The notes: a model not told the origin generated them from the sequence alone. 14,025 nt of DNA from Sphaerochaetaceae bacterium (GCA_016302165.1 JAEDOD010000039.1:1-14025); one strand, 5' to 3'; positions 1 through 7,105 are shown, numbered from the stretch's first letter. A program made the numbers and translations.

Positions 1-944
1 CAAAGGGAAAGAGCGACGCAGAGATCATGAGATTCTGCCGCTCCTTCATGACAGAGCTCCAGAAGTATATCGGTCCTGATACAGACGTTCCTGCAGGTGA
101 CCTTGGAGTCGGCGGAAGAGAAATAGGCTACATGTATGGTCAGTATAAGAGACTGAGAGACGAGAACACAGGTGTCCTTACAGGTAAGGGCTGGGGCTGG
201 GGTGGATCTCTGGTCCGTCCTGAAGCTACAGGCTTCGGCACCATGTATTTTGCATCAGAAATGCTTAAGGCCCATGGAGATTCCTTCGAAGGAAAGAGAA
301 TCGCCATCTCCGGCTTCGGTAACGTTGCATGGGGTGCTGTCACCAAGGCAACAGAGCTTGGTGCCAAGGTTGTGACAATCAGTGGACCGGACGGATATGT
401 TCTTGATGAGGAAGGAATCAACACTCCTGAGAAGATTGCATACATGCTTGAGCTGAGAGCTTCCAACAACGATATCGTGGAGCCATATGCAGAGAGATTC
501 GGAGCCAAGTTCGTCAAGGGAAGAAAGCCTTGGGAAGTGAAGGTGGATATGGCATTCCCATGTGCTCTCCAGAACGAGCTTACAGGAGAGGACGCAGAGA
601 CTCTCATCAAGAATGGCGTCAAGTATGTCATAGAGACCAGCAACATGGGATGCTGCCCAGAGGCAATCGAAGCATTCCAGAAGGCTAGAATCCCATTTGC
701 TCCTGGAAAGGCTGCAAACGCAGGTGGAGTAGCTGTATCAGGTCTTGAAATGAGCCAGAACGCCCAGCACTACAACTGGTCCAGGGAAGAAGTCGACCAG
801 AAGCTCCATGGCATCATGAAGAACATCCATGAAGCATGTGTAAGGGAAGGAAGATGCAGTGACGGTTATATAGACTACGTGAAGGGCGCAAACATTGCAG
901 GCTTCAAGAAGGTTGCAGATGCAATGTGCCAGCAGGGATATTGA
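1..944 (+). CDS. gdhA: glutamate dehydrogenase, 5'-truncated by window edge
   Basis: Catalyses reversible reductive amination of 2-oxoglutarate to glutamate in the cytoplasm. The frame is open from base 3, and the residues before the first internal ATG (KGKSDAEI) match the family, so that ATG at 27 is not the start; roughly the first 130-140 residues lie outside the window. Counting from the ATG at 27, PAGDLGVGGREIG (22-34) holds the catalytic Asp25. SLVRPEATGFG (61-71) and the Rossmann loop GFGNVAWG (96-103) follow. The loop after the second strand reads SGPDG (119-123), as in the NAD-dependent enzyme of Clostridium symbiosum, which suggests NAD rather than NADP use (inference). The C-terminal KAANAGGVAVSGLEMSQN and GANIAGFKKVADAM segments are typical. 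An odd point is SNMGCCPEA where relatives have ANMPTTNEA. The gene stands alone and ends just before a strong terminator. The enzyme class is very secure. Confidence 0.97.
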   Translation, partial: KGKSDAEIMRFCRSFMTELQKYIGPDTDVPAGDLGVGGREIGYMYGQYKRLRDENTGVLTGKGWGWGGSLVRPEATGFGTMYFASEMLKAHGDSFEGKRIAISGFGNVAWGAVTKATELGAKVVTISGPDGYVLDEEGINTPEKIAYMLELRASNNDIVEPYAERFGAKFVKGRKPWEVKVDMAFPCALQNELTGEDAETLIKNGVKYVIETSNMGCCPEAIEAFQKARIPFAPGKAANAGGVAVSGLEMSQNAQHYNWSREEVDQKLHGIMKNIHEACVREGRCSDGYIDYVKGANIAGFKKVADAMCQQGY

Positions 945-960
945 TAGAGCCTGAAAATGC

Positions 961-996
961 GAAGAGAGGAGCCCAGGGTTCCTCTCTTCTTCTTTT
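961..996 (+). terminator. Rho-independent terminator of gdhA
   Basis: GAAGAGAGGA (961-970) pairs perfectly with TCCTCTCTTC (980-989). The stem can extend inward through GCC/GGT, leaving a very small loop, and is followed by TTCTTTT. It lies 16 bases after the gdhA stop. The opposite strand has only a weak T run (GCATTTTCAG), so it may also stop the convergent regulator gene, though less convincingly. Confidence 0.82.
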
Positions 997-1012
997 GGCC
1001 TGAAAGCCTATA

Positions 1013-1972
1013 TCAATAGAGATCGATGATTTTCTTTAGTCTGGAGACGAATTTGTCACGGAAGGATGCAGGCTCCAGAATCTCTACGCTGGTTCCGCAC
1101 TGGACCAGCCTTAATTGGAGCTCTATGGAGTTTTCGACTTTCATGGAGCATATGGTCTCTCCATTCTCTCCTGTGGTGATCTCCGGCTTTTCATGCACCA
1201 GGGAGGAGAAGGAGTTCAAGGCACTCTTCTCCTTTACCTTCAGCACCAGAGGAATCATGTCTATGGCATCGTAGGAATCATCCTTCTCCTTCTTTGTGAA
1301 GGGCTTCAGGTTATCTGGAATGGTGTATGTCTCGTTGAGCATCTGCACAGAAAGGATAGACTCTATGTTGAGAGTTATGATGTCCTTTGTATGCCTTAAG
1401 CGGCCTGTGACGGTCATAGGCTTTCTTCCGTTCTGGTCCTCAGAGAAGCCGATGAAGTATGGTGCGATCTCAATCTCTTCGTTGTCGGGGGTGGAGGTGG
1501 TGATCTTGGCGATTCTTCCAGATACCCAGCAGTCTATGAGAACTTCAAGAGTCTTGTTGTAGGATGGAGACTCCACCATGGACTCTTCGATCTTCTTTTC
1601 GATTGTATCTGCCAGAATGAAGATGTTGTCGCTGATCTTAGGCGCATAGGTGCGCATGTTCATTGCAATCTTTCTCAGGCCTGAAGCCAGGTGGGGATTC
1701 TGCAAGGAGACGGAAGAGGCAAGGGCCTCTGCAGACATGTTGAAGGCCAGAGACTCGTAGATGGAAAGCTCCATAGGAGAGTTGTCATCGCTTTCCTTGA
1801 TCTTTATCAGGTTGTTATCTTCGTAGATATCAATATGTTTTGATAGATCCTCCACATATCGTGATATGGTGGATCTGTGTACACCAAGTCTTCTTGCAAT
1901 CTCTGCTCTTCTTAATCCTTCGGGATGAGAACGCAAGAGCAGCTCCAGCTGTGCAACTCTTTCTCCCTTCAT
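1013..1972 (-). CDS. WYL-domain transcriptional regulator with N-terminal HTH
   Basis: A 319-residue DNA-binding regulator of the YafY/DeoR-like WYL class. Residues 1-60 form a winged helix; the helix-turn-helix is at about 19-40 (GLRRAEIARRLGVHRSTISR). A central region (about 140-225, including IAPYFIGFSED and RLRHTKDIITLNIESI) fits a WYL domain, although the W-Y-L signature itself is not kept. The C-terminal 240-319 segment, ending in EPASFRDKFVSRLKKIIDLY, fits the WCX oligomerisation extension. The start is an ATG with a strong AAGGAG-type ribosome site 7 bases upstream. WYL domains generally sense a ligand, often a nucleic acid or nucleotide; the ligand here is unknown. The gene is divergent from the slyX-like gene, and its promoter overlaps repeated GCAACA half-sites, suggesting autoregulation. 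Family assignment is good; targets cannot be told from the sequence. Confidence 0.85.
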   Translation of the reverse strand: MKGERVAQLELLLRSHPEGLRRAEIARRLGVHRSTISRYVEDLSKHIDIYEDNNLIKIKESDDNSPMELSIYESLAFNMSAEALASSVSLQNPHLASGLRKIAMNMRTYAPKISDNIFILADTIEKKIEESMVESPSYNKTLEVLIDCWVSGRIAKITTSTPDNEEIEIAPYFIGFSEDQNGRKPMTVTGRLRHTKDIITLNIESILSVQMLNETYTIPDNLKPFTKKEKDDSYDAIDMIPLVLKVKEKSALNSFSSLVHEKPEITTGENGETICSMKVENSIELQLRLVQCGTSVEILEPASFRDKFVSRLKKIIDLY

Positions 1973-1993
1973 GGGCTAGCTCCTTTTTTCTCG

Positions 1994-2022
1994 ATTATAG
2001 CAACACATATTTCTTTTAGAAA
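1994..2022 (-). promoter_or_regulatory. promoter of the WYL regulator gene (extended -10)
   Basis: On the minus strand a perfect TATAAT (1999-1994) is preceded by TGC, giving an extended -10. The hexamer 17 bases upstream, TTTCTA (2022-2017), is a poor -35, which an extended -10 can tolerate. Predicted transcription starts near 1987, just before the ribosome site (1980-1989) of the regulator. Confidence 0.6.
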
Positions 2023-2055
2023 GGAAAAATGGAACAAAATGCAACAAAATGTTGC
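2000..2055. repeat. cluster of GCAACA half-sites, candidate operator
   Basis: GCAACA occurs at 2000-2005 and 2041-2046, its complement TGTTGC at 2050-2055, and a one-mismatch GGAACA at 2031-2036. The last two exact copies form a perfect inverted repeat, GCAACA-AAA-TGTTGC (2041-2055). The copies at 2031 and 2041 sit in a 10-base tandem (GGAACAAAAT then GCAACAAAAT). The first copy abuts the -10 box of the WYL gene. Position and symmetry suit a regulator binding site; that the WYL protein binds it is inference. Confidence 0.5.
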
Positions 2056-2116
2056 TTTCGTCTTTTACGTGGTCCCAATGCTCATTATGGCAATAGCCCA
2101 CGCTTCCTTCTCCACA

Positions 2117-2122
2117 TATAAT
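2117..2122 (+). promoter_or_regulatory. -10 box of the slyX-like gene
   Basis: A perfect TATAAT lies 22 bases before the slyX-like ATG, giving a leader of about 16 bases that begins at or in the ribosome site AAGGAGG (2129-2134). No convincing -35 is visible at normal spacing, so the call rests on the -10 match and its position. Confidence 0.42.
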
Positions 2123-2144
2123 ATTAGGAAGGAGGAATCTAGAT

Positions 2145-2348
2145 ATGTATGAAGATGAACTGGAGAGGCTGGAGATAAGACTGAGCTACCTGGAGAAGCA
2201 GAATGCTGAGCTTAATGAAGTGGTCATAGACCAGGGTAAGACCATCACCCATCTCCTGGTACAGATGGAGGAGATGAAGAAGAAGGTCAAGGACCTTATG
2301 GACGTTACAGCTGACGAAAGGGCAAATAGAAGGCCTCCACACTATTGA
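2145..2348 (+). CDS. slyX: SlyX-like small coiled-coil protein
   Basis: A 67-residue, highly charged protein that is almost entirely heptad-like (about residues 3-53, with Leu/Ile/Val at spaced positions), so a short coiled coil is expected. It ends in RRPPHY, closely like the PPPHY ending of Escherichia coli SlyX, and its length is near the family norm (about 70). The biochemical role of SlyX is not established. The ATG has a good AAGGAGG site 10 bases upstream. It stands alone, divergent from the WYL regulator and convergent with the thioesterase gene; its 3' end lies in the hairpin shared with that gene. It carries no signal peptide and is probably cytoplasmic. Confidence 0.8.
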   Translation: MYEDELERLEIRLSYLEKQNAELNEVVIDQGKTITHLLVQMEEMKKKVKDLMDVTADERANRRPPHY

Positions 2349-2358
2349 TGGGAGGCCT
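2331..2358 (-). terminator. hairpin between convergent slyX and thioesterase genes
   Basis: AGGCCTCC (2331-2338) pairs with GGAGGCCT (2351-2358) around a 12-base loop. Read on the minus strand it follows the thioesterase stop and is succeeded by TCTATTT, a modest T tract. On the plus strand no T run follows. It therefore fits best as the terminator of the minus-strand unit and overlaps the last codons of the slyX-like gene. Confidence 0.45.
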
Positions 2359-2363
2359 GAGGG

Positions 2364-3161
2364 TTACAGTACCTTCTTTCTCCATCTGGATACAGCATGG
2401 AAGGCTATTTCTTCATTGCCATCCTTATCCAGGTGCATGATGGCTGAATAGAATTCATCGCTTCCTTCCTTTTTTCTGGTCTCAACCCAGACCTTGTCGC
2501 CATAGTGGCACTGCTTCTTCCATTCAGTGTCCATGAATTCAGGCTCATGGGTATCCAGGAATGCTGGGGAGAAGGCTTCAAGCATCCAGTTTACGTATGA
2601 GATATTGTTTACGTGCCTGTTGTAGTCGCTGTCGAAGTATCCTACCTCAATGTCCTTTCTAGGGAAGACCTCAGACCTTTCAAATTCCTCCGGTGAAGGG
2701 AACTTGGGGAAGGCTGGATCGAAGTGACGGATGGCCGGATCCGGATAGGAAAGTCTGGAATCGATGTAGCTGGGCCTTTCCGGTCTGCCCTTCACCATAT
2801 CCATGATGACCCAAAGGTTCTGGGTTTCAAAGAGAAGCTCTCCGCTATTCTTGTCGTAGGCCCTGACGCATCTTGGGCAGTAGAGTCTATATCCCTCCTG
2901 ACACCAGGTCTCGATGTCATATTCGTCCATCCAGGATGCTATTCTGTTGATATTCATTCTGGTGCGAAGGATCATCCAGGTCCTGCCTTCCTTGTCCAGC
3001 ATCTCCTTGAGCCCTGCTCCCTTGAGAGCAGCATGGAAACCTGCAACCTCCTGGCTAAGACCAAAATACCTCTGGACCTTCACCTTGTAGAAACCGTCAG
3101 TGTCAGGGCTCATGAAATAGGATGAATCGTGGCCAATGTTGTTTTCGTCAAGTTTCAGCAT
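2364..3161 (-). CDS. acyl-ACP thioesterase
   Basis: A 265-residue double-hotdog enzyme of the bacterial/plant acyl-acyl carrier protein thioesterase family. It hydrolyses acyl-ACP to free fatty acid in the cytoplasm. The first hotdog half covers about 20-130, with the family-like TWMILRTRMNINRIASW at 61-77. The second half carries the hallmark NRHVNNISYVNWMLE (181-195), which holds the Asn/His residues of the active site and the following acid. Length is normal for the bacterial branch. The ATG overlaps the end of rsmD by 7 bases and has an AGAGGA site immediately upstream, so expression is probably coupled. It is the last gene of the HD-rsmD-thioesterase unit. Chain-length preference cannot be read from the sequence. 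A role in fatty acid turnover or membrane adjustment is inference. Confidence 0.9.
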   Translation of the reverse strand: MLKLDENNIGHDSSYFMSPDTDGFYKVKVQRYFGLSQEVAGFHAALKGAGLKEMLDKEGRTWMILRTRMNINRIASWMDEYDIETWCQEGYRLYCPRCVRAYDKNSGELLFETQNLWVIMDMVKGRPERPSYIDSRLSYPDPAIRHFDPAFPKFPSPEEFERSEVFPRKDIEVGYFDSDYNRHVNNISYVNWMLEAFSPAFLDTHEPEFMDTEWKKQCHYGDKVWVETRKKEGSDEFYSAIMHLDKDGNEEIAFHAVSRWRKKVL

Positions 3162-3700
3162 TCTTCCTCTGCCTTATACATTCTTATAGTGCTTCTTCCG
3201 TATTTCCTTTTGTCTGAAAGGTAGAAACCCTTTATTCTCTCTGGCCAAAGCTTATCCTCCTCCACTGGATAGTGGATTATGAAAAGCCCGCCTGGCTTTA
3301 CGCTGTGGTGCTCTGCAGCACACTCCAGAAGCTCCACCTTTCCTTCCATTGGAAAGGGTGGATCTGCGTAGATGATGTCGTAGCTGAGGAAGGAGGAGAT
3401 CAGGAATCTCTTGGCATCCATTACAAACAGCTTCTTCTCCTCCTCTACAAAGGAAAGGTTCTTCTCGATGGTAGCCTTCTTTCCTCTGTCCATCTCCACA
3501 AGATGGATAGGGGAGGCTCCTCTGCTGGCAGCTTCAATTGCTACGCAGCCTGAACCTGAGAAAAGGTCAAGAAAGGAGCATCCTGTAAGGTCCCCAAGTA
3601 TGGAGAAAAGGGATTCCCTCATTCTGTCCATGGCAGGTCTTATGACACCTGGAGGGCAGACTACGTTTCTTCTGCAGTATTTTCCACCTGTAATTCTCAC
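3155..3700 (-). CDS. rsmD: 16S rRNA (guanine966-N2)-methyltransferase RsmD
   Basis: A 181-residue SAM-dependent methyltransferase that, in the family, methylates N2 of G966 in 16S rRNA during 30S assembly. Visible motifs in order: the N-terminal RITGGKYCRR, then RPAMDRMRESLFSIL (21-35), the SAM-binding LDLFSGSG (44-51) followed by AIEAASRGA, an acidic VEMD ending strand 2, and the catalytic ADPPF (112-116). Length matches the family. The start is GTG, chosen because residue 1 onward matches the family N-terminus, because GGAGG lies just upstream, and because it overlaps the stop of the HD gene as GTGA, a classic translational coupling. Nothing suggests loss of function. Confidence 0.95.
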   Translation of the reverse strand: MRITGGKYCRRNVVCPPGVIRPAMDRMRESLFSILGDLTGCSFLDLFSGSGCVAIEAASRGASPIHLVEMDRGKKATIEKNLSFVEEEKKLFVMDAKRFLISSFLSYDIIYADPPFPMEGKVELLECAAEHHSVKPGGLFIIHYPVEEDKLWPERIKGFYLSDKRKYGRSTIRMYKAEEEC

Positions 3701-4263
3701 GCTTCCTCCACCCAGAGTCCGATGTCTTTTGCAATCCCTGTCATGCCCTTGATAGTGTTGTCGATAATGAAGGGAAGTTCTTCTCCCAGAAGCTCTGCGC
3801 CCTTAGTGATAATGTCTCTGTTGACACCAGCGGCAAAGCCTTTTGAGGACCACTTCTTCTTGACGCTCTTTACTGTTATTCCATTCATCTTCTCAGGTCT
3901 CATGAGAGCTGTCGCTGTCACCAGGCCAGTAAGTTCATCGATGGTGAAGAGTACCTTCTCCATCTTCTTCACAGGCTCCACATCTGTGCAGATGGACCAG
4001 CCATGGGAGCATACAGCATGTATGAAGTCATCGTCAGCTCCAATTTCCTTCAGTATTTCAGGAGCCTTTCTGCAGTGTTCCTCAGGATATTTCTCCCAGT
4101 CTATGTCATGGAGAAGACCTACCAGCCCCCAGTATTCCACGTCTTCGCCATAAAGGGCGGCGAAGTGTCTCATGACAGCCTCTACAGAGAGTGCATGATG
4201 CCATAGACTTTCGCTTTCATTATATTTATGCCATAGGGCCACAGCCTGATTTCTATCAAACAT
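3697..4263 (-). CDS. HD-domain hydrolase of unknown substrate
   Basis: A 188-residue HD-superfamily phosphohydrolase. The motif set is His22/His23 in LWHHALSVE, the His52-Asp53 pair in GLLHDIDWE, His63 in PEEHC, His82/His87 in FIHAVCSHGW and Asp109 in TIDELTG, consistent with a metal-dependent site. It resembles the small stand-alone predicted HD hydrolases found widely in anaerobes, whose substrate is unknown. The ATG at 4263 has GAGGTG about 7 bases upstream. It is the first gene of a coupled unit (the GTGA overlap with rsmD) and has a 197-base leader. There is no signal or membrane segment. The fold is confident; the function is not. Confidence 0.82.
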   Translation of the reverse strand: MFDRNQAVALWHKYNESESLWHHALSVEAVMRHFAALYGEDVEYWGLVGLLHDIDWEKYPEEHCRKAPEILKEIGADDDFIHAVCSHGWSICTDVEPVKKMEKVLFTIDELTGLVTATALMRPEKMNGITVKSVKKKWSSKGFAAGVNRDIITKGAELLGEELPFIIDNTIKGMTGIAKDIGLWVEEA

Positions 4264-4460
4264 ATTGTCACCTCAAGTGGTATTTAATACAAAATCCCTA
4301 AGATTGTCATCATGCTGGAAACAATATGATACAAATGATGGAAGTTTTGTATTGAGTCTTATGAGAGAAGCAATTAAGGGCTTTGTTTCCGGTGTCTTAG
4401 CTACAGCAATCCCTGAAGCCTCTTTTCTGACAGGTTTCCTTCAGGATAAAGTCTCTGAAT
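4264..4460 (-). promoter_or_regulatory. leader/promoter region of the HD-rsmD-thioesterase unit
   Basis: This is the longest gap inside the minus-strand block. The proximal half is AT-rich and has a 9-base inverted repeat, AATACAAAA (4286-4294) with TTTTGTATT (4345-4353), plus a related GATACAAA at 4329-4336. A promoter candidate on the minus strand is ATGACA (rc of 4314-4319) followed 18 bases later by TAAATA; it is weak. The distal half contains CCTGAAG (4412-4418) against CTTCAGG (4439-4445) with no T tract, so no good recG terminator is visible. No coding sequence is supported here. Confidence 0.4.
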
Positions 4461-6476
4461 CTAGTCCCGGGCCATCTCCCTCAGGGCATTTCTCAAGCCT
4501 GCATTCTCAGAGGATATAAGACCTTTGTCTTCATGGATGATACGCTCTGCCTCCATTCTGGCGTCCTCAAGGATATCCTGGTCCTCTGTCAGGGAAGCGA
4601 ACTTCAGCTTCAGGAATCCAGACTGCCTGTTTCCAGCCATTTCTCCAGGACCTCTGATCTCCAGGTCCTTTTCTGCAATCAGGAAGCCGTCGTTGGTCTC
4701 CCTCATCACCTTCAGCCTTTCCTTGCCGTCTTCAGAGAGACCTGGCTCAAAAACAAGGAAACAGTAGGACTGGAGGTCTGATCTTCCCACCCTTCCTCTA
4801 AGCTGATGGAGTGCAGCCAGCCCAAAGCGCTCAGCGTGCTCTATGACCATACAGGTGGCGTCAGGAATATCGATTCCAACCTCCACTACGGAAGTCGAGA
4901 CCAGGTATGCCAGCTTCTTTGCCCTGAAATCTGAAAGGATTCTCATCTTCTCCTCATCTTCCAGCTTGGAGTGGATAAGGGCTGAAGGAACTCCAGGATA
5001 CTTTTTTTGGAGGAAGGAAAACATGGTAGTGACGTCCCTCAGGTCGCTTTCCCCTTCGTCATCAATACGGGGATAGACGAAATAGGCCTGATGGCCACGC
5101 TGGAACTCCACGCCCACAGCTTCATACATTCTGTCTCGATTGTTGGATGCGACAGTATGGGTCTTGATTGGCTTTCTTCCCGATGGCATGGTCTTGATAA
5201 TGGAAGTATCCATATCGGCAAAGAGAGTCATGGCGAGAGTCCTGGGAATTGGAGTTGCTGTCATCATCAGCACATGGGGCATCTCTCCCTTCTCCTGCAG
5301 CGCCTCCCTCTGGTTTACTCCAAATCTATGCTGCTCATCGATTATCACATATCTAAGGTTCTTGAATTCCACATCAGAAGAAAACAGGGCATGGGTTCCT
5401 ATGGCCAGGTCGACTTCACCTTTGGCTAGGGCCTTCAAAAGCAGGCTTCTTCCTTTTCCCTTCACTTCTCCTGTTACAAAGGCGATCCTTACTCCCAGGG
5501 GAGAGAGAAGCTCTGCGGCCTTCTCTGCATGCTGCCTGGCAAGAAGCTCTGTAGGAGCCATAAAGGCTACCTGCCCGCCTTTTGAGATGATGTATAGGGC
5601 GCTGATCCATGCTACCAGTGTCTTTCCTGCGCCCACGTCTCCCTGGAGGAGCCTGTACATGGGAGAGGAGGAGGAAAGGTCTTCCCTTATTTCATCTATG
5701 CTTCTCAGCTGGTCCTCTGTAAGAGGGAAGGGAAGGGAGGAGAGCAGAGCCTTCTCCAGTTTTGAGATCTTGCCGGCTTTTCCTCTTCTTTCAGGCTTAT
5801 CTCTCAGAATTGATATCTCCATCAGCAGAAGCTCTGTAAAGGCAAGGGTCCTTCTGGCTTTCCTGATATCTTCTTCGTCCTTTGGCCAATGTACGGCGTG
5901 GAGTGCTTCGTCCCTGGAAAGAAGGGAGTATCGGGAGATGGTGGAAGATGGAAGAATCTCCGGAAATGGCTCCAGAGCCGCCAGGGCAAAGCGGGTTGCG
6001 TCCCTCAGATTCTTCTCCTTAAGGTTTCCAGACAGTGGATATATGGGAAGGATCATGCCGATTCCGCATTCCTCCTTGGTCTTCTTCACTTCAAAGCGGG
6101 AGGAGGTCCAGGATCCTTTATATTTCTGCACTATTCCATTGAGATACCAGTGGGAATCGATTTTAAGTGTATTCTTCAGAAAGGGCCTGTTGAAGCAGAG
6201 GAGAGTGACTATATTGCCGTCGTCATCCTCTGCGTTGACCTTAAGGGTCATGCCCATCTTGGGAGAAGGGAAGGTTTCGTGGGAAAGGATGGTTATACGG
6301 CAGTTTACTCCCGGGTCCAGCTGGGTTGCATCCTGAAGCCTTCTTTCCTTTCTCCTGTCGTCATAGCCTCTAGGAAGGAGCTCCACACAATCGTAGAGTG
6401 TGGAGATTCCAAGCTTCTGATATTCTGCTGCCAGAGCCTTTCCGACTCCAGGAACTGCCGTAATCCTTTGGTCCAT
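4461..6476 (-). CDS. recG: ATP-dependent DNA helicase RecG
   Basis: A 671-residue superfamily 2 helicase that remodels stalled replication forks and branch-migrates Holliday junctions. Domains in order: the wedge/OB region (about 1-200, beginning ITAVPGVGKALAAEYQKLGI and LLPRGYDDR); helicase motif I GDVGAGKT (279-286, with Ala where many RecGs have Ser); motif II DEQH (380-383); motif III TATPIPRTLAMT (406-417); VVEVGIDIPDA (530-540); motif VI QLRGRVGRS (558-566); and the C-terminal DLEIRGPGEMAGNRQSGF segment (604-621) typical of RecG. Length is close to the usual 680-700. The ATG follows the YggT-family stop by one base (TGATATG) with no clear ribosome site of its own, so it is probably translated by coupling. 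It appears to be the last gene of the dnaE unit. Confidence 0.97.
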   Translation of the reverse strand: MDQRITAVPGVGKALAAEYQKLGISTLYDCVELLPRGYDDRRKERRLQDATQLDPGVNCRITILSHETFPSPKMGMTLKVNAEDDDGNIVTLLCFNRPFLKNTLKIDSHWYLNGIVQKYKGSWTSSRFEVKKTKEECGIGMILPIYPLSGNLKEKNLRDATRFALAALEPFPEILPSSTISRYSLLSRDEALHAVHWPKDEEDIRKARRTLAFTELLLMEISILRDKPERRGKAGKISKLEKALLSSLPFPLTEDQLRSIDEIREDLSSSSPMYRLLQGDVGAGKTLVAWISALYIISKGGQVAFMAPTELLARQHAEKAAELLSPLGVRIAFVTGEVKGKGRSLLLKALAKGEVDLAIGTHALFSSDVEFKNLRYVIIDEQHRFGVNQREALQEKGEMPHVLMMTATPIPRTLAMTLFADMDTSIIKTMPSGRKPIKTHTVASNNRDRMYEAVGVEFQRGHQAYFVYPRIDDEGESDLRDVTTMFSFLQKKYPGVPSALIHSKLEDEEKMRILSDFRAKKLAYLVSTSVVEVGIDIPDATCMVIEHAERFGLAALHQLRGRVGRSDLQSYCFLVFEPGLSEDGKERLKVMRETNDGFLIAEKDLEIRGPGEMAGNRQSGFLKLKFASLTEDQDILEDARMEAERIIHEDKGLISSENAGLRNALREMARD

Positions 6477-6477
6477 A

Positions 6478-7083
6478 TCAGATAGGGAGCTGGATCACCA
6501 GTGTGCCAAGCCATCCCACAAGATACTTGGTCATGAACCATACAGCAAGGACCAGGACCAGGGAAATCAGGTTCACTGTCCTTTCGCTGAGTATTCTATT
6601 CTTGGCAAAGCTTCTGACGAAATCAGTCACCGGCCTTGCTGCTTCTCCCATGGCCCCTGCTGCGTTCCACATTGCAGGATTCCTGGAGAAGGAGGCAATG
6701 GTCTTGAAGACCAGGGCGAAGAACAGGATCCAGAAGTAGATGGAGAGACCGTAGCTCCAGAAGGCGGAAAGGAATACAGCCAGCACCATGCCTAGGGTCA
6801 GGGTTCCATAATATCCATAGTACTGGAGAATGCTTTCCAGTACAGCCACCACTCCTATGGCGAAGATAGGAGAGAAGTCCAGGCGTCCGATGGTGCTTTT
6901 CGTTCCCTTGAAGAGATTCAGGTAGGGGTCTGTAAGGCGACCTACCCAATACAGCCAGTTGGTGCGCTGAGGATTAGGGAATATCCAGGACAGAATGATT
7001 CGTACCCAGATAAGGAGGGAATAGGCTCCAAGGAGTCTGGCAAGGAAAAGGGAAATCTTCATCAATACAATGTTATTGACCAA
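6478..7083 (-). CDS. YggT-family integral membrane protein
   Basis: A 201-residue membrane protein with hydrophobic segments at about 10-34, 70-88, 93-128 (perhaps two spans) and 170-198. The first YGGT repeat is clear: RIILSWI (28-34) then LTDPYLNLFKG (50-60). A second, degenerate copy is seen as ARPVTDFVRSF (149-159). The family's function is unsettled; roles in cell envelope or osmotic tolerance have been proposed. The frame can open at a TTG at 7098, but a strong GGAGG (7092-7096) lies inside that extension, exactly 8 bases before the TTG at 7083, so I start there; an in-frame ATG at 7062 has no ribosome site. The gene sits between dnaE (22-base gap) and recG (1-base gap), probably in one transcript. 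Confidence 0.85.
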   Translation of the reverse strand: MVNNIVLMKISLFLARLLGAYSLLIWVRIILSWIFPNPQRTNWLYWVGRLTDPYLNLFKGTKSTIGRLDFSPIFAIGVVAVLESILQYYGYYGTLTLGMVLAVFLSAFWSYGLSIYFWILFFALVFKTIASFSRNPAMWNAAGAMGEAARPVTDFVRSFAKNRILSERTVNLISLVLVLAVWFMTKYLVGWLGTLVIQLPI

Positions 7084-7091
7084 TTTGTGTG

Positions 7092-7096
7092 CCTCC
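7092..7096 (-). promoter_or_regulatory. ribosome binding site deciding the YggT-family start
   Basis: GGAGG on the minus strand is 8 bases before the TTG at 7083. It would lie within the coding sequence if the upstream TTG at 7098 were used, and that upstream TTG has no purine-rich site of its own. Confidence 0.7.
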
Positions 7097-7105
7097 AAAG
7101 AAAAG

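Noticed and set aside
27..29. ATG at 27 as the start of glutamate dehydrogenase
   Set aside because: The codons before it (KGKSDAEI) continue the conserved family sequence to the window edge, so the gene is truncated, not short.
140..646. 168-codon open frame on the minus strand
   Set aside because: It is antisense to the conserved catalytic region of glutamate dehydrogenase and is explained by codon bias of that gene.
4412..4445. CCTGAAG/CTTCAGG hairpin as recG terminator
   Set aside because: The stem is 7 base pairs around a 20-base loop and no T tract follows on the minus strand.
4401..4463. Possible recG read-through: the frame stays open for 19 codons after the TAG stop
   Set aside because: An open run of that length is expected by chance, RecG already has its normal length and ending, and no recoding signal is visible.
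4265..4519. 84-codon plus-strand open frame in the recG/HD gap
   Set aside because: It has no ribosome site, runs into antisense recG and has no recognisable similarity.
5140..6336. 398-codon open frame on the plus strand
   Set aside because: It lies entirely antisense to recG, whose helicase motifs are unmistakable. The translation is Ser/Arg/Leu-rich and matches nothing recognisable, so it is a reverse-strand shadow.
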